From positions 1 to 34,409 of the forward strand of contig CALFVX010000015.1 of the NCBI GenBank assembly GCA_937928765.1: a DNA stretch of 34,409 nt. Direction: 5' to 3'. Made by a program: the position numbers and the translations under genes. Below, piece after piece: positions 24,206 through 32,924 of this stretch; position 1 is the first letter of the stretch, and every line of letters begins with the position of its first letter. The stretch comes from an uncultured Endomicrobiia bacterium. GTDB lineage: Bacteria > Elusimicrobiota > Endomicrobiia > DTEH01. The notes under the pieces are model-generated. The model saw only the letters and a list, made by a program, of their open reading frames with translations, had not been told where the DNA came from and did not search any database.

Positions 24206-25333
24206 TCAATTAATATCTTTTTCGTAAACACGATATTTTTTATACAAAACAGCACCAAGCGTTTCTGCAGCACGGTTCATCATAATATTGTCCTCCAATA
24301 TCCACGATATCTCTCCCCATTGATATCCTATCTTTAAAGCATTAAGCATTGTTTCATAATACATAACAACATCAACTCCACGTCCTCTATATTCTTTTTT
24401 TACCCCCATCACCATTACTCTTAATGATTTTATCTTATTTCTATAGTAGATAAATTTTATAATTTCTATTGGTCCTATTTTACCATTTAATTTTTTTAAT
24501 ACTTCATTATAATTAGGTACTGTTATAATCATACCAACAGGTTCTTCTTTTAAGAAAGCAAATAATACAAATTCTGGTTTTATTAAAGGTTTTAACCTCA
24601 ACGCTTGAGAGACAAACTCTTTTTCTGTCCAAGGGACAAAACCCCAATTTTTTTCCCATGCATTATTGTAAATTTCAACTGCATATTTAATTTCTTGCGC
24701 AAAATTTTTCATATTCACAGGACGAATATTTAAATCTGGTAATTTTGTTTTTACTGCATCTACTATTTTTTTAATTCTTTCTGTTGGAAAATTTTCTTTT
24801 GTAATTTTATATGCATACAAATCTTTTGCTTTTCTAAATCCGTAATTTATAAGCAACTCATGATAATATGGTGGATTATACGGCATCATTAAAACAGGTT
24901 CTAAATCATAACCTTCATATAATAATCCCATTTCATCATTTGTAGATGGAGCTGTAGGACCTAAAGCTTTTTTCATACCTTTCTCTTTTAACCACATCTC
25001 TACTGAAGAAAGTAAAACACTTATTGATTCTTTTGCTTCTTTGCTATCTAAACATTCAAAAAATGCAAAAAATCCAGTTCTTTCTTTATGAAATTTTATA
25101 AAATTATAATCAATAACACCACAAGCACGAGATAATATCTTTCCATTTTCATCTTCTATATAAAACAACTTTTTATCTGCATGTTCCCAAAATAAATTTT
25201 TTTTATTATCAAACAACAATTCTAAATCTGAAACTAACATTGGCACCCAATAAGGGTTATCTTTGTAAACATCCCACTGAAATTTTATAAATTTTAGTAG
25301 TTGCTTTTTTGTTGTTACAACTTTTATTTTCAT
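24206..25333 (-). CDS. GNAT-like acyltransferase, candidate bacterial ceramide synthase
   Basis: A 375-residue soluble protein of the GNAT-fold family. Seen: NPYWVPMLVSDLELLF near the N-terminus, GFFAFFECLDS, ALGPTAPSTNDEMGLLYEG (about 125-145), MMPYNPPYYHELL, and a C-terminal MVMGVKKEYRGRGVD acyl-CoA-binding signature. Such proteins are usually annotated only as N-acetyltransferase. It overlaps the upstream serine-palmitoyltransferase-like gene by four bases, so the two are translationally coupled. From the known bacterial ceramide pathway, in which a GNAT-type enzyme N-acylates the product made through serine palmitoyltransferase, I infer a role in sphingolipid-like synthesis. An unrelated N-acyl transfer is possible. 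No membrane helix. Confidence 0.6.
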   Translation of the reverse strand: MKIKVVTTKKQLLKFIKFQWDVYKDNPYWVPMLVSDLELLFDNKKNLFWEHADKKLFYIEDENGKILSRACGVIDYNFIKFHKERTGFFAFFECLDSKEAKESISVLLSSVEMWLKEKGMKKALGPTAPSTNDEMGLLYEGYDLEPVLMMPYNPPYYHELLINYGFRKAKDLYAYKITKENFPTERIKKIVDAVKTKLPDLNIRPVNMKNFAQEIKYAVEIYNNAWEKNWGFVPWTEKEFVSQALRLKPLIKPEFVLFAFLKEEPVGMIITVPNYNEVLKKLNGKIGPIEIIKFIYYRNKIKSLRVMVMGVKKEYRGRGVDVVMYYETMLNALKIGYQWGEISWILEDNIMMNRAAETLGAVLYKKYRVYEKDIN

Positions 25334-26655
25334 CTATTTTTTACCAAAAAAAGTTTTTTCATCCATCTTTTAGTTCCATAAAAAAATTTTTTCGTAAACT
25401 GTTTTGCAATCTTTCTTTTTGGTATTTTAACAACTTTTCCTTTGGGTAAACCACTACCAGAAATTAATCCAAATTTTCTGCCAACTTTAGCAAATTTGTC
25501 TAACACAAACTCAAGCTGTTCATCAGTATGTATAGTCATATAACTTGTCCTAATAAGCTCTTCTCCTTCAGGAACTGCTGGAGGTAAAACTGGTGATGCA
25601 AAAACTCCTTCATCATATAACGCACGCCAAAATGAAAAAACTTTTTTTAACCCACCACCAACAAGAATTGGAATAATTGGTGTTTGAGCATTTCTTGTAT
25701 TAAACCCTAACTCTTTAAATTTTTTTAACATCATATTTGTTATTTCCCACAACCTTTTTCTTCTTTCTGGCTCTTCTTTAATAACATCTAAAGCAGTAGA
25801 AATTGCAGCAACTTGTGCTGGAGGTAACGCTGCTGTAAATATCAACGATCTTGCATGATGTTTAATATAATGTATAACTTCTTCTTTGCCTGCAATAAAT
25901 CCACCAATAGAAGCTAAAGATTTTGATGCTGTAACCATCACAAGATCCGTCTCTTCTTCTAAACCGAAATATTCTGCAGTACCACGACCATTCTCACCTA
26001 AAACACCTAACGCATGTGCATCATCAACCATTACTCTTGCATTATATTTTTTAGCAAGACTAATTATCTGTGGTAAATTACAAATATCACCCTCCATACT
26101 AAAAACACCATCTACAACAATAAGTTTTGGTTTATCTTCATATTTTTGTAAAACACGTTCTAAATCTTCCATATTGTTATGTCTAAACCTAGCCATCTCT
26201 GCCCCAAAATATTCTGCAATCATACAACCATCAATAATTGATGCATGATCAAGTTTATCAGTTATGACAATTTCACCTCGCCCAACTAATGCTTGAATTA
26301 CTCCTAAGTTCACATGATGTCCTGTAGTAAATAATATAGATTTTTCTTTCTCAATAAATCTAGCGAATTTTTCTTCTACTTCTTCATGCAAATTCAAAGA
26401 ACCACTTAAAAATCTTGACCCAGTACAACTTGTACCGTATTTTTTTATTGCTTTTATTGCTGCTTGTTTTATCTTAGGATGTACTGTTAAACCTAAATAA
26501 TTGTTTGAACAACAAACTATTTTTCTTTCTCCGTTGATAATAACTTCTGAAGTTTGCGCTGTTTCTATTGGTTTAAAATAAGGATATATACCTAACATCT
26601 GTGCTTGTTTAGCATCTGTAAATCTATAACATTTAGCAAAAATATCTGTATCCAT
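25330..26655 (-). CDS. Serine palmitoyltransferase-like alpha-oxoamine synthase
   Basis: A 441-residue PLP enzyme that condenses an acyl-CoA with an amino acid. Seen: CSNNYLGLTVHP, SGSLNLHEEVE, LDHASIIDG (H137), VVDGVFSMEGD, DDAHALGVLGENGRGT (D211, H214), the PLP lysine K245 in TASKSLASIGGF, and RTSYMTIHTDEQ. SKSLASIGGF and the TIHT ending resemble bacterial serine palmitoyltransferases rather than BioF or Kbl. The C-terminal 45 residues are a very basic tail (PKRKIAKQF, RWMKKLF) that may touch the membrane. RBS AAGGAG precedes the ATG. Coupled to a GNAT gene downstream; no bio genes nearby, which argues against BioF. Confidence 0.75.
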   Translation of the reverse strand: MDTDIFAKCYRFTDAKQAQMLGIYPYFKPIETAQTSEVIINGERKIVCCSNNYLGLTVHPKIKQAAIKAIKKYGTSCTGSRFLSGSLNLHEEVEEKFARFIEKEKSILFTTGHHVNLGVIQALVGRGEIVITDKLDHASIIDGCMIAEYFGAEMARFRHNNMEDLERVLQKYEDKPKLIVVDGVFSMEGDICNLPQIISLAKKYNARVMVDDAHALGVLGENGRGTAEYFGLEEETDLVMVTASKSLASIGGFIAGKEEVIHYIKHHARSLIFTAALPPAQVAAISTALDVIKEEPERRKRLWEITNMMLKKFKELGFNTRNAQTPIIPILVGGGLKKVFSFWRALYDEGVFASPVLPPAVPEGEELIRTSYMTIHTDEQLEFVLDKFAKVGRKFGLISGSGLPKGKVVKIPKRKIAKQFTKKFFYGTKRWMKKLFLVKNR

Positions 26656-26701
26656 AATCTTCTCCTTAATAGCAAAAATTATTAATTTTTAAAAAATAAT
26701 A

Positions 26702-27136
26702 TCATTCTTTACTGCCTATTATTTTAACAATTATCTCTCTATCTCTTTCCCTATTATCAAAATCTATAAAAACAACCTGCTGCCATACACCTAAATGTAA
26801 CCTTCCTTCTGTGATAGGAATAGTTATAGACGGACCAACTAATGTTGCCCTAAGATGTGATGTCGCATTACCATGGAAATGTGTTGTATCATGAGAATAT
26901 TGTTTCCCTTCTTTTACTAAATCATAAAACAATTCTTTTGTATCTTTTATTAATTCTTTTTCATACTCTATAGTAGTAACACTTCCTGTAGCACCAGGAA
27001 CAAATATAAGCATTATACCATCATAAATATGTGACTTTTTTAATATATCCTGTAGATGTTTTGTGATATTTGTGATATCTGTATTACCTTTTGTAACAAG
27101 ATTAATTGTTTCGGTTAATATCTCTATGTTTTTCAT
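26702..27136 (-). CDS. yjbQ: YjbQ-type (UPF0047) protein
   Basis: A 144-residue protein of the YjbQ/UPF0047 family, small enzymes reported to have secondary thiamine-phosphate synthase activity. Seen: LIFVPGATGSVTTIEYE, the metal-site-like THFHGNATSHLRA, and RLHLGVWQQVVFIDFD at the C-terminus, all family hallmarks. The frame extends to a TTG at 27157, but the ATG at 27136 matches the family's beginning. Either start overlaps the 3' end of the HD-GYP gene (35 bases with the ATG). True cellular role is unclear for the family. Confidence 0.88.
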   Translation of the reverse strand: MKNIEILTETINLVTKGNTDITNITKHLQDILKKSHIYDGIMLIFVPGATGSVTTIEYEKELIKDTKELFYDLVKEGKQYSHDTTHFHGNATSHLRATLVGPSITIPITEGRLHLGVWQQVVFIDFDNRERDREIIVKIIGSKE

Positions 27137-29132
27137 AATATTCTTTCTTTGGTTCAAAAATTTCAGAATGTTCTTCTATCAATTCAATAAATCTATCTAC
27201 TAAGTATGGATCAAAATGTTTGCCTTTTTGTAATTTAAGTTCTTCTATAACTTCTTTTATAGTCATTACTCTTTCTTTGTATGGCCTTTCAGATAACATT
27301 GAATCTACTGCATCAGCCAAAGTTAATATTCGTGAAAGTAAAGGTATCTCTTCACCTTTTAGTCCTGCTGGATACCCACTGCCATCATAATGTTCATGAT
27401 GGTACAAAACAACCTCTGCAACTTCATCTAAAAATGATAAAGACTTTAAAATCTTTGCTCCTTTAATTGGATGTTGTTTTATTTCTGTCCATTCTTCCTT
27501 TGTAAGACTTCCAGGTTTACTTAATATATAATCATGAATCCCAACCTTACCTAAATCATGTAGTGTTGCTGCATGTTTAATAACATATATATCTTTTTCT
27601 GACAATCCTATTTTTTTAGCTAACATTATTGCATATATTGTAACTTTATCTGTATGTCCTATAAGATATTCATCTTTAGATTCTAAAGTTAATAACAAAG
27701 CACGTGTAATCTGTATATATGCATTGTCTAATTCTTTATAAATAAGACTATTTTTTACAGCAACAGCTAATTGGTCAGCCATTTTTTTCAAAATCTCTAT
27801 ATCTTCAATGTCAAATATATTACCATCTATTTTTTTCTGATCTAAAGTTATTATACCTAATAAATCATCTTTATAAACAATAGGGATAATTAATATTGCT
27901 CCAAATAATTGCAAATCATTAACAAACTCCCTTATTTCTTCTTTAGCTAAACTACTATATTCTAGATCTACCAAAAAAGGTTCTTTGGTATTATACAACC
28001 ACTTTATTATTTTTTGATTTCTAAAATATACAGTAGTAATATTTCCAAGACCATATCCCATAGCTAATCTATATACACTATTATCTTTTTTTTCATCTTT
28101 ATCTTTTAAAAATATTGCTATTTTAGACACACCTAATAAACTATTTAATTGATTGACTACATATTTTAACAGATTATCTAAATCTAAAATTTCTACTAAA
28201 GCTTTAGAAGTAGAATCTAATAATTTTTGATAACTTTTTCTCTCTTTTAAAATATTTAACTTTATAACCTCATCAATTTTCCCTATTAAAGGAGAAAAAA
28301 AATATAAAACACTGATCAAAATTATACTAAATGTTGAACTAATTATATAAGAAAATTTTAACCACAAAAATAATTGAAAAAAAATATAGTTAAATATTAT
28401 GCCTAAAATTATAAAAGTAGAGTATCTTACTACATTGTAAAAAAAAATTTCTATATTTAAAATTCTATACTTTTGTACTGAATAAGATAAACACAAAACC
28501 CAAAAAGCTGCTCCCAAAGGAGTTAAATATATCAAATTTTCATAACCTAACAAAGGTAAAATACCTACAAATATTGTACCAAAAATAGCATACATAGTTA
28601 TACTAAAAATATAATATTTATTCTTTAACTTTTCAACCCCATCAGTTAAAGAGAAGTGATGTGTAATACTTAAATATAATGAATAAACTATAGAAATAAT
28701 TATCCAAAAACGAAATAATGAAGCAATTTCTCCCGGGATACGTTTTAGTGGAAAAATAGAAACAATTTCTTTTATCCCAAACTTAGTAAATGCAAGGATT
28801 AAAAAAACACCAGCTATTATATATTGTATAATCCCTATTATATCTGCAACTTTATTTTTTAGCACCAAAATTAAACTTGAAAAAGTATAACTTGAAACAA
28901 TAAATGCTCCTACCCAATTAAATCTTACAAAAAAATTCCCTATTTGAGGATTGTGTGCAAAAAAAAGTTGTATTGTCATATTCAAAGACCATATAAAAGA
29001 GCTAAATGATATAAAAAATATACTCAAAGTATATTTTGAAATACTTCTTATATTAGATTTTAAAAAAGATATGCATAAAAACAAACACAAAAAAGTAGAA
29101 ACTATATTAATTAGCTTAAATAAATTAATCAT
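27102..29132 (-). CDS. Membrane GAF-HD-GYP phosphodiesterase
   Basis: A 676-residue signalling protein. Residues 1 to about 285 hold roughly eight hydrophobic helices resembling the 7TM sensor of some histidine kinases. A GAF domain follows (about 305-460, with LFGAILIIPIVYKDDLLG), then an HD-GYP domain from about 475: HAATLHDLGKVG, then HHEHYDGSGYPAG, with all expected metal and GYP residues. HD-GYP domains hydrolyse cyclic di-GMP or related dinucleotides; activity is inferred from intact motifs. It has no kinase or receiver domain, so it may sense a membrane or cytosolic ligand directly. Neighbour relation with yjbQ is only an overlap. Confidence 0.9.
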   Translation of the reverse strand: MINLFKLINIVSTFLCLFLCISFLKSNIRSISKYTLSIFFISFSSFIWSLNMTIQLFFAHNPQIGNFFVRFNWVGAFIVSSYTFSSLILVLKNKVADIIGIIQYIIAGVFLILAFTKFGIKEIVSIFPLKRIPGEIASLFRFWIIISIVYSLYLSITHHFSLTDGVEKLKNKYYIFSITMYAIFGTIFVGILPLLGYENLIYLTPLGAAFWVLCLSYSVQKYRILNIEIFFYNVVRYSTFIILGIIFNYIFFQLFLWLKFSYIISSTFSIILISVLYFFSPLIGKIDEVIKLNILKERKSYQKLLDSTSKALVEILDLDNLLKYVVNQLNSLLGVSKIAIFLKDKDEKKDNSVYRLAMGYGLGNITTVYFRNQKIIKWLYNTKEPFLVDLEYSSLAKEEIREFVNDLQLFGAILIIPIVYKDDLLGIITLDQKKIDGNIFDIEDIEILKKMADQLAVAVKNSLIYKELDNAYIQITRALLLTLESKDEYLIGHTDKVTIYAIMLAKKIGLSEKDIYVIKHAATLHDLGKVGIHDYILSKPGSLTKEEWTEIKQHPIKGAKILKSLSFLDEVAEVVLYHHEHYDGSGYPAGLKGEEIPLLSRILTLADAVDSMLSERPYKERVMTIKEVIEELKLQKGKHFDPYLVDRFIELIEEHSEIFEPKKEYYEKHRDINRNN

Positions 29133-29183
29133 TTTTTAAAATAATACTAAATAATTTGTTAAAATTTCAATAAAATAAATTAA

Positions 29184-30332
29184 TTAATCAAGCATGAATT
29201 CATAAGGTATGTTTTTGCAAGGATTGTTGAAAAAAACTTTTAATTTTTTTTCTTTTGGCAAAAAAATCATTCCAACTTGAGTAGAAATCAATTCCCCATG
29301 TCTACATATAGTATTATCATCTCCTACTGATCTATTACTATGATCTTTTAACATTTCTTCAACTTCTTGTATTCCTATATGAGAAAATTTTTTTATTAAT
29401 TCTAAAATTCTATAATATCTATCTTCGTTAGATTTATGAACTCTTACATCTTTTAATCCTTCGGGATAATTTTTTGCAAAATATGCATTTGATGGAATAT
29501 CATATTTTTTCATTTCTTCTGTGATATAAAAATTTGTAGCAACTAAAATTCCATCTTCAGGTTTACGAAAAGACATATTCTCTGGAGATAGCTCCACACA
29601 TACAGCACGATTTGTTTCATCAACTAATGTGATTATTGCACCGTTAGGATATCTAAATGCTTTTATAAAAGTCATTGCTTCATCTATATTTGCACATCTT
29701 TGAAGAATTTTTTGTACAAGTAAAGTTATAGGAATACGCATTTGTGTTTTTTGAGTACTTAAACCATAGTTGTATAACACAACAAGACCTTTTTCATTCA
29801 TACCGTCATGCGAACCTACAATTTGCTTATATGTAACTTCTATACTTTTATATCCATCTTTAGGTTGACTTATTCTAACAATGTGATCTGTTGCAAACTC
29901 TGTCAAATAATCGAAATTTTTTGCTACAATAGTTGTAGAATTCCTTAAAATCTTCGGTAAAACACAAATTGAAGAACACCCAAAAGATATTTGTTTATTT
30001 TCTTTAACATAATATTTGATCTCATCTGCCATAACTTCTATCGCTTGAATAAAATATAACTCTTTCAAACTTGTATTTGAACCATAAGAAAGTCCTTTGA
30101 TTCTTTCTGAATATTCTGGAAGCAAAATTTTAATTGTTTTCTGCCATTTTTTTAACACAACTAACTTTAGTAGATTTGAAAATATAAAGTTAGGTAAGAG
30201 TTTGGGTTTGATAGTTTTTAATGAGTCTGATTTTATTAATCTTGAAAAAGTTTTCTTAATATCTAAAGTAAAGTATTCTCCTTGTTGAAATCCCATTTCA
30301 TACTCTGTGCCTTTGACTTTGATAAAATTCAT
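29184..30332 (-). CDS. C45-family Ntn-hydrolase (acyltransferase/amidase-like)
   Basis: A 382-residue protein of the autoproteolytic C45 family (acyl-CoA:6-aminopenicillanic acid acyltransferase-like). The conserved GCSSI puts the presumed nucleophile at C119, so self-cleavage would release a 118-residue propeptide. VAKNFDY, GSHDGMNEKGLVV and CVELSPENM fit the fold. Members act on acyl-amides; the substrate here is unknown. No signal peptide is seen, so it should act in the cytoplasm. It lies between etfA and the HD-GYP gene. Proximity to the SPT/GNAT genes makes an N-acyl lipid substrate conceivable, but that is speculation. Confidence 0.8.
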   Translation of the reverse strand: MNFIKVKGTEYEMGFQQGEYFTLDIKKTFSRLIKSDSLKTIKPKLLPNFIFSNLLKLVVLKKWQKTIKILLPEYSERIKGLSYGSNTSLKELYFIQAIEVMADEIKYYVKENKQISFGCSSICVLPKILRNSTTIVAKNFDYLTEFATDHIVRISQPKDGYKSIEVTYKQIVGSHDGMNEKGLVVLYNYGLSTQKTQMRIPITLLVQKILQRCANIDEAMTFIKAFRYPNGAIITLVDETNRAVCVELSPENMSFRKPEDGILVATNFYITEEMKKYDIPSNAYFAKNYPEGLKDVRVHKSNEDRYYRILELIKKFSHIGIQEVEEMLKDHSNRSVGDDNTICRHGELISTQVGMIFLPKEKKLKVFFNNPCKNIPYEFMLD

Positions 30333-30376
30333 AAGAAAAATTTTATTATTTCGATGAGTTTTTAAAAATGAAAATG

Positions 30377-31621
30377 TTAACTTTTAGACTTATATTCTTT
30401 TACAGCTTTTATTAATTCTGGAACTATTTCATAAAGATCACCTTCTATACTATATGTAGCAATTTTCATCATTGGAGATTCAGGATCTTTGTTTATTGCA
30501 ACAATAATCTCTGAAGAACCCATACCTACAAGATGTTGTATCTGTCCTGATATACCACATGCAATATAAACCTTAGGTGCAACAGTTCTTCCTGTTTGTC
30601 CAACTTGGTGAGAATATGGTATCCAACCAGCATCTACTGCAGCACGTGATGCTCCAACTGCTCCACCTAACAAATCTGCAAGTTCCTCTAATAATTTAAA
30701 TCCTTCAGGTCCACCAAGACCTCTGCCACCAGAAACTATAATATCAGCTTCTGCAAGATTAACCTTTGTGGAGGTATCTTTTATAAAATCTAAAAATTTT
30801 GTTCTTATCTTTATTTTTGAAAAATCAAATTTTTTCTCTATAATTTCTCCTTGCCGCGAAGTATCTCTAGCTAAAGGTTTAAAAACTTTATGTCTTACGG
30901 TAGCCATTTGTGGTCTATGCCGTGGAGTCAAAATTGTTGCCATAATATTACCACCAAATGCAGGACGTGTTTGTAACAAATTATGTGTTTGTAAGTCAAC
31001 ATCTAATGCAGTACAATCAGCAGTAAGGCCTGTCCTAATTTTTGCAGCAACACGACTTGCAAAAGACCTACCAATATTTGTTGCTCCCATAAGAATTATC
31101 TGTGGTTTTTCTTCCTTTATTAACCATGCAAAAACTTCAGAATATGGCTCATCAAGAAATTCTTCCAAAGCCGGATCATCAACTACATAAACTACATCAC
31201 TTCCATAATATATTAATTCGTTTGCTAAATCTTTAATTTTGTTACCTAACAAAACACTACATACTTTAAAGCTAAGTTTTTCAGATAAATCTTTAGCTTT
31301 TGCAATAAGTTCAAAAACAACAGGAGATATCTCTTTTCTTCTTTGTTCTGCGTAAACCCATATGTTTTTGTAATCTTTAAAGTCAATCTCAATTTTTGCT
31401 TCTTCTTTTTGTAAAAATATCGCATTATATTTTTTACATGCTTCTACACAAGCACCACAATATGTACATTTGTTCAAATCTATAAAAGCAAGCTGTTTAA
31501 CAGTTCTACCTGATTCTAAAGTATGTGGTGAATCAATAAGCGTAATTGCTTGATAAGGACAAACCTTTACACATAATCCACAACCAATACATCTGTTAAC
31601 AATAACCTCTATTTTATTCAT
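30377..31621 (-). CDS. etfA: Electron transfer flavoprotein alpha subunit with N-terminal ferredoxin domain
   Basis: A 414-residue EtfA. Residues 1-70 form a two-[4Fe-4S] ferredoxin (C11, C14, C17, C21 and C52, C55, C58, C62). The EtfA N-domain follows, then the FAD-binding domain with GGRGLGG, SRAAVDAGW, VGQTGRTV and ACGISGQIQH. Full length. Ferredoxin-fused EtfA occurs in flavin-bifurcating systems such as caffeyl-CoA reductase, but whether this pair bifurcates cannot be read from sequence alone. It follows etfB by 59 bases. No acyl-CoA dehydrogenase, lactate dehydrogenase or FixCX partner is in the window. Confidence 0.93.
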   Translation of the reverse strand: MNKIEVIVNRCIGCGLCVKVCPYQAITLIDSPHTLESGRTVKQLAFIDLNKCTYCGACVEACKKYNAIFLQKEEAKIEIDFKDYKNIWVYAEQRRKEISPVVFELIAKAKDLSEKLSFKVCSVLLGNKIKDLANELIYYGSDVVYVVDDPALEEFLDEPYSEVFAWLIKEEKPQIILMGATNIGRSFASRVAAKIRTGLTADCTALDVDLQTHNLLQTRPAFGGNIMATILTPRHRPQMATVRHKVFKPLARDTSRQGEIIEKKFDFSKIKIRTKFLDFIKDTSTKVNLAEADIIVSGGRGLGGPEGFKLLEELADLLGGAVGASRAAVDAGWIPYSHQVGQTGRTVAPKVYIACGISGQIQHLVGMGSSEIIVAINKDPESPMMKIATYSIEGDLYEIVPELIKAVKEYKSKS

Positions 31622-31680
31622 AAAATAACAACCCCTCTCTTTTAATTAAAAAATTTAAATTCCTAAAATAAAACTTCAAA

Positions 31681-32472
31681 CTATATTATCCCATGAGAAC
31701 TCAATTTTTGTATAAGTTTATTTACAATTTCTTTTGCATCAGCACCAGTAATTCTCTCACCACCACTTCTTGCTGGAGGATAAAAAATCTTCATCACTTG
31801 TGTTGGCGAACCTTTAAGTCCAATTTTATCTTCTTCTGCATTTATAGTTTCTTTATTCCAATAATGAACTTGCTTTTTCTTTGCTGCAAGCATTGTCTTT
31901 AAGGAAGGTAATCTCGGCGTGTTAATTTCTTTTACTACAGTAACTAATGCTGGTAGCGACATCTCAAGAATGTCAATACCATCTTCAAGCATTCTTTCTA
32001 CTTTAATATATCCTGGTTTTACTTCTACGATTTTTCTTACATAAGCTACATGTGGTATATCTAACATTTCTGCCAAAGAAGGACCAACCTGCGCAGTATC
32101 GCCATCTGAGGCTTGTTTGCCACAGATAATTAAATCTGCTGGTTCTGACAACATTTTTATTCCGCGAGATAAAGTATAAGAAGTAGCCCAAGTATCAGCT
32201 CCGGCAAAAGCTTTGTCTGTCAACAATATAGCATCATCACAACCACGACTTAGCGCTTCTCTTAAAGCTTGTTCTGCTTGTGGAGGACCCATACTAATTA
32301 CTGTGGTTTTTCCTCCTACACGTTCTTTTAATCTAATACCTTCTTCTATAGCATACTCATCAAACGGATTTATTATTGATTCTACACCTTCTCTTTTCAA
32401 TGTTCCTGTTTTAGAATCTATCTGTACAGAAGTTGTCGCTGGAACTTGTTTTATACATACTACAAAATGCAT
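31681..32472 (-). CDS. etfB: Electron transfer flavoprotein beta subunit
   Basis: A 263-residue EtfB, the partner of the ferredoxin-fused EtfA encoded just downstream. Seen: the start FVVCIKQVPATT, NPFDEYAIEEG, ALSRGCDDAILLTD, and the nucleotide-binding CGKQASDGDTAQVGP. Normal length. RBS AAGGAG precedes the ATG by 8 bases. It follows exbD after 44 bases. It carries electrons between an unknown dehydrogenase and other carriers. Confidence 0.95.
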   Translation of the reverse strand: MHFVVCIKQVPATTSVQIDSKTGTLKREGVESIINPFDEYAIEEGIRLKERVGGKTTVISMGPPQAEQALREALSRGCDDAILLTDKAFAGADTWATSYTLSRGIKMLSEPADLIICGKQASDGDTAQVGPSLAEMLDIPHVAYVRKIVEVKPGYIKVERMLEDGIDILEMSLPALVTVVKEINTPRLPSLKTMLAAKKKQVHYWNKETINAEEDKIGLKGSPTQVMKIFYPPARSGGERITGADAKEIVNKLIQKLSSHGII

Positions 32473-32516
32473 AATTTTTCTCCTTTTAATTAAAATTAAA
32501 TGATTTTTAACTTAAA

Positions 32517-32924
32517 CTAATCTTTTTCTGTAGCAATTGCTAACTTAGCTGCACCTGCTATTTTTGCTATATCCATAACTTTTACAACCAAACCGTGTGC
32601 AACAGATTTATCTGCACGGATTACAACAATTTTTTCAGAATAATAAGGTAGCAACAACTTCAGTTTCTCCTCGAGATTTTCTAAAGAAACAATTTTTTTT
32701 TCTATAAAAATTTGTTGATTGCTGTCAATAGTTATTATAAGCTTTTGTTGAACTTGTAATTCTGAAGTTTGTGATTTTGGCAAATTAACTTTTATACCAG
32801 GTTCTACAATAAATGATGATGACAAAATAAAAAATAATAATACCTGAAAAACCATATCAGTCATAGGGGCAAGATCTATAAGTGTAAAAGATTGTCTATC
32901 TTTTAATCTTCTTCTAATTTTCAT
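32517..32924 (-). CDS. exbD: ExbD/TolR-family biopolymer transport protein
   Basis: A 135-residue ExbD/TolR protein. A basic N-terminus, DLAPMTDMVFQ with the proton-path aspartate D23, one membrane helix (about 24-40), then a periplasmic domain ending in IRADKSVAHGLVVKVMDIAKIAGA, a family hallmark. It would work with an ExbB/TolQ motor protein to energise the outer membrane, but no exbB is in the window, which is unusual. It overlaps the upstream membrane-protein gene by 11 bases. Supports a two-membrane envelope. Confidence 0.88.
   Translation of the reverse strand: MKIRRRLKDRQSFTLIDLAPMTDMVFQVLLFFILSSSFIVEPGIKVNLPKSQTSELQVQQKLIITIDSNQQIFIEKKIVSLENLEEKLKLLLPYYSEKIVVIRADKSVAHGLVVKVMDIAKIAGAAKLAIATEKD

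Noticed and set aside
27137-27157. TTG start adding seven residues to yjbQ
   Set aside because: The ATG at 27136 matches the family N-terminus; the extension adds only non-conserved residues.
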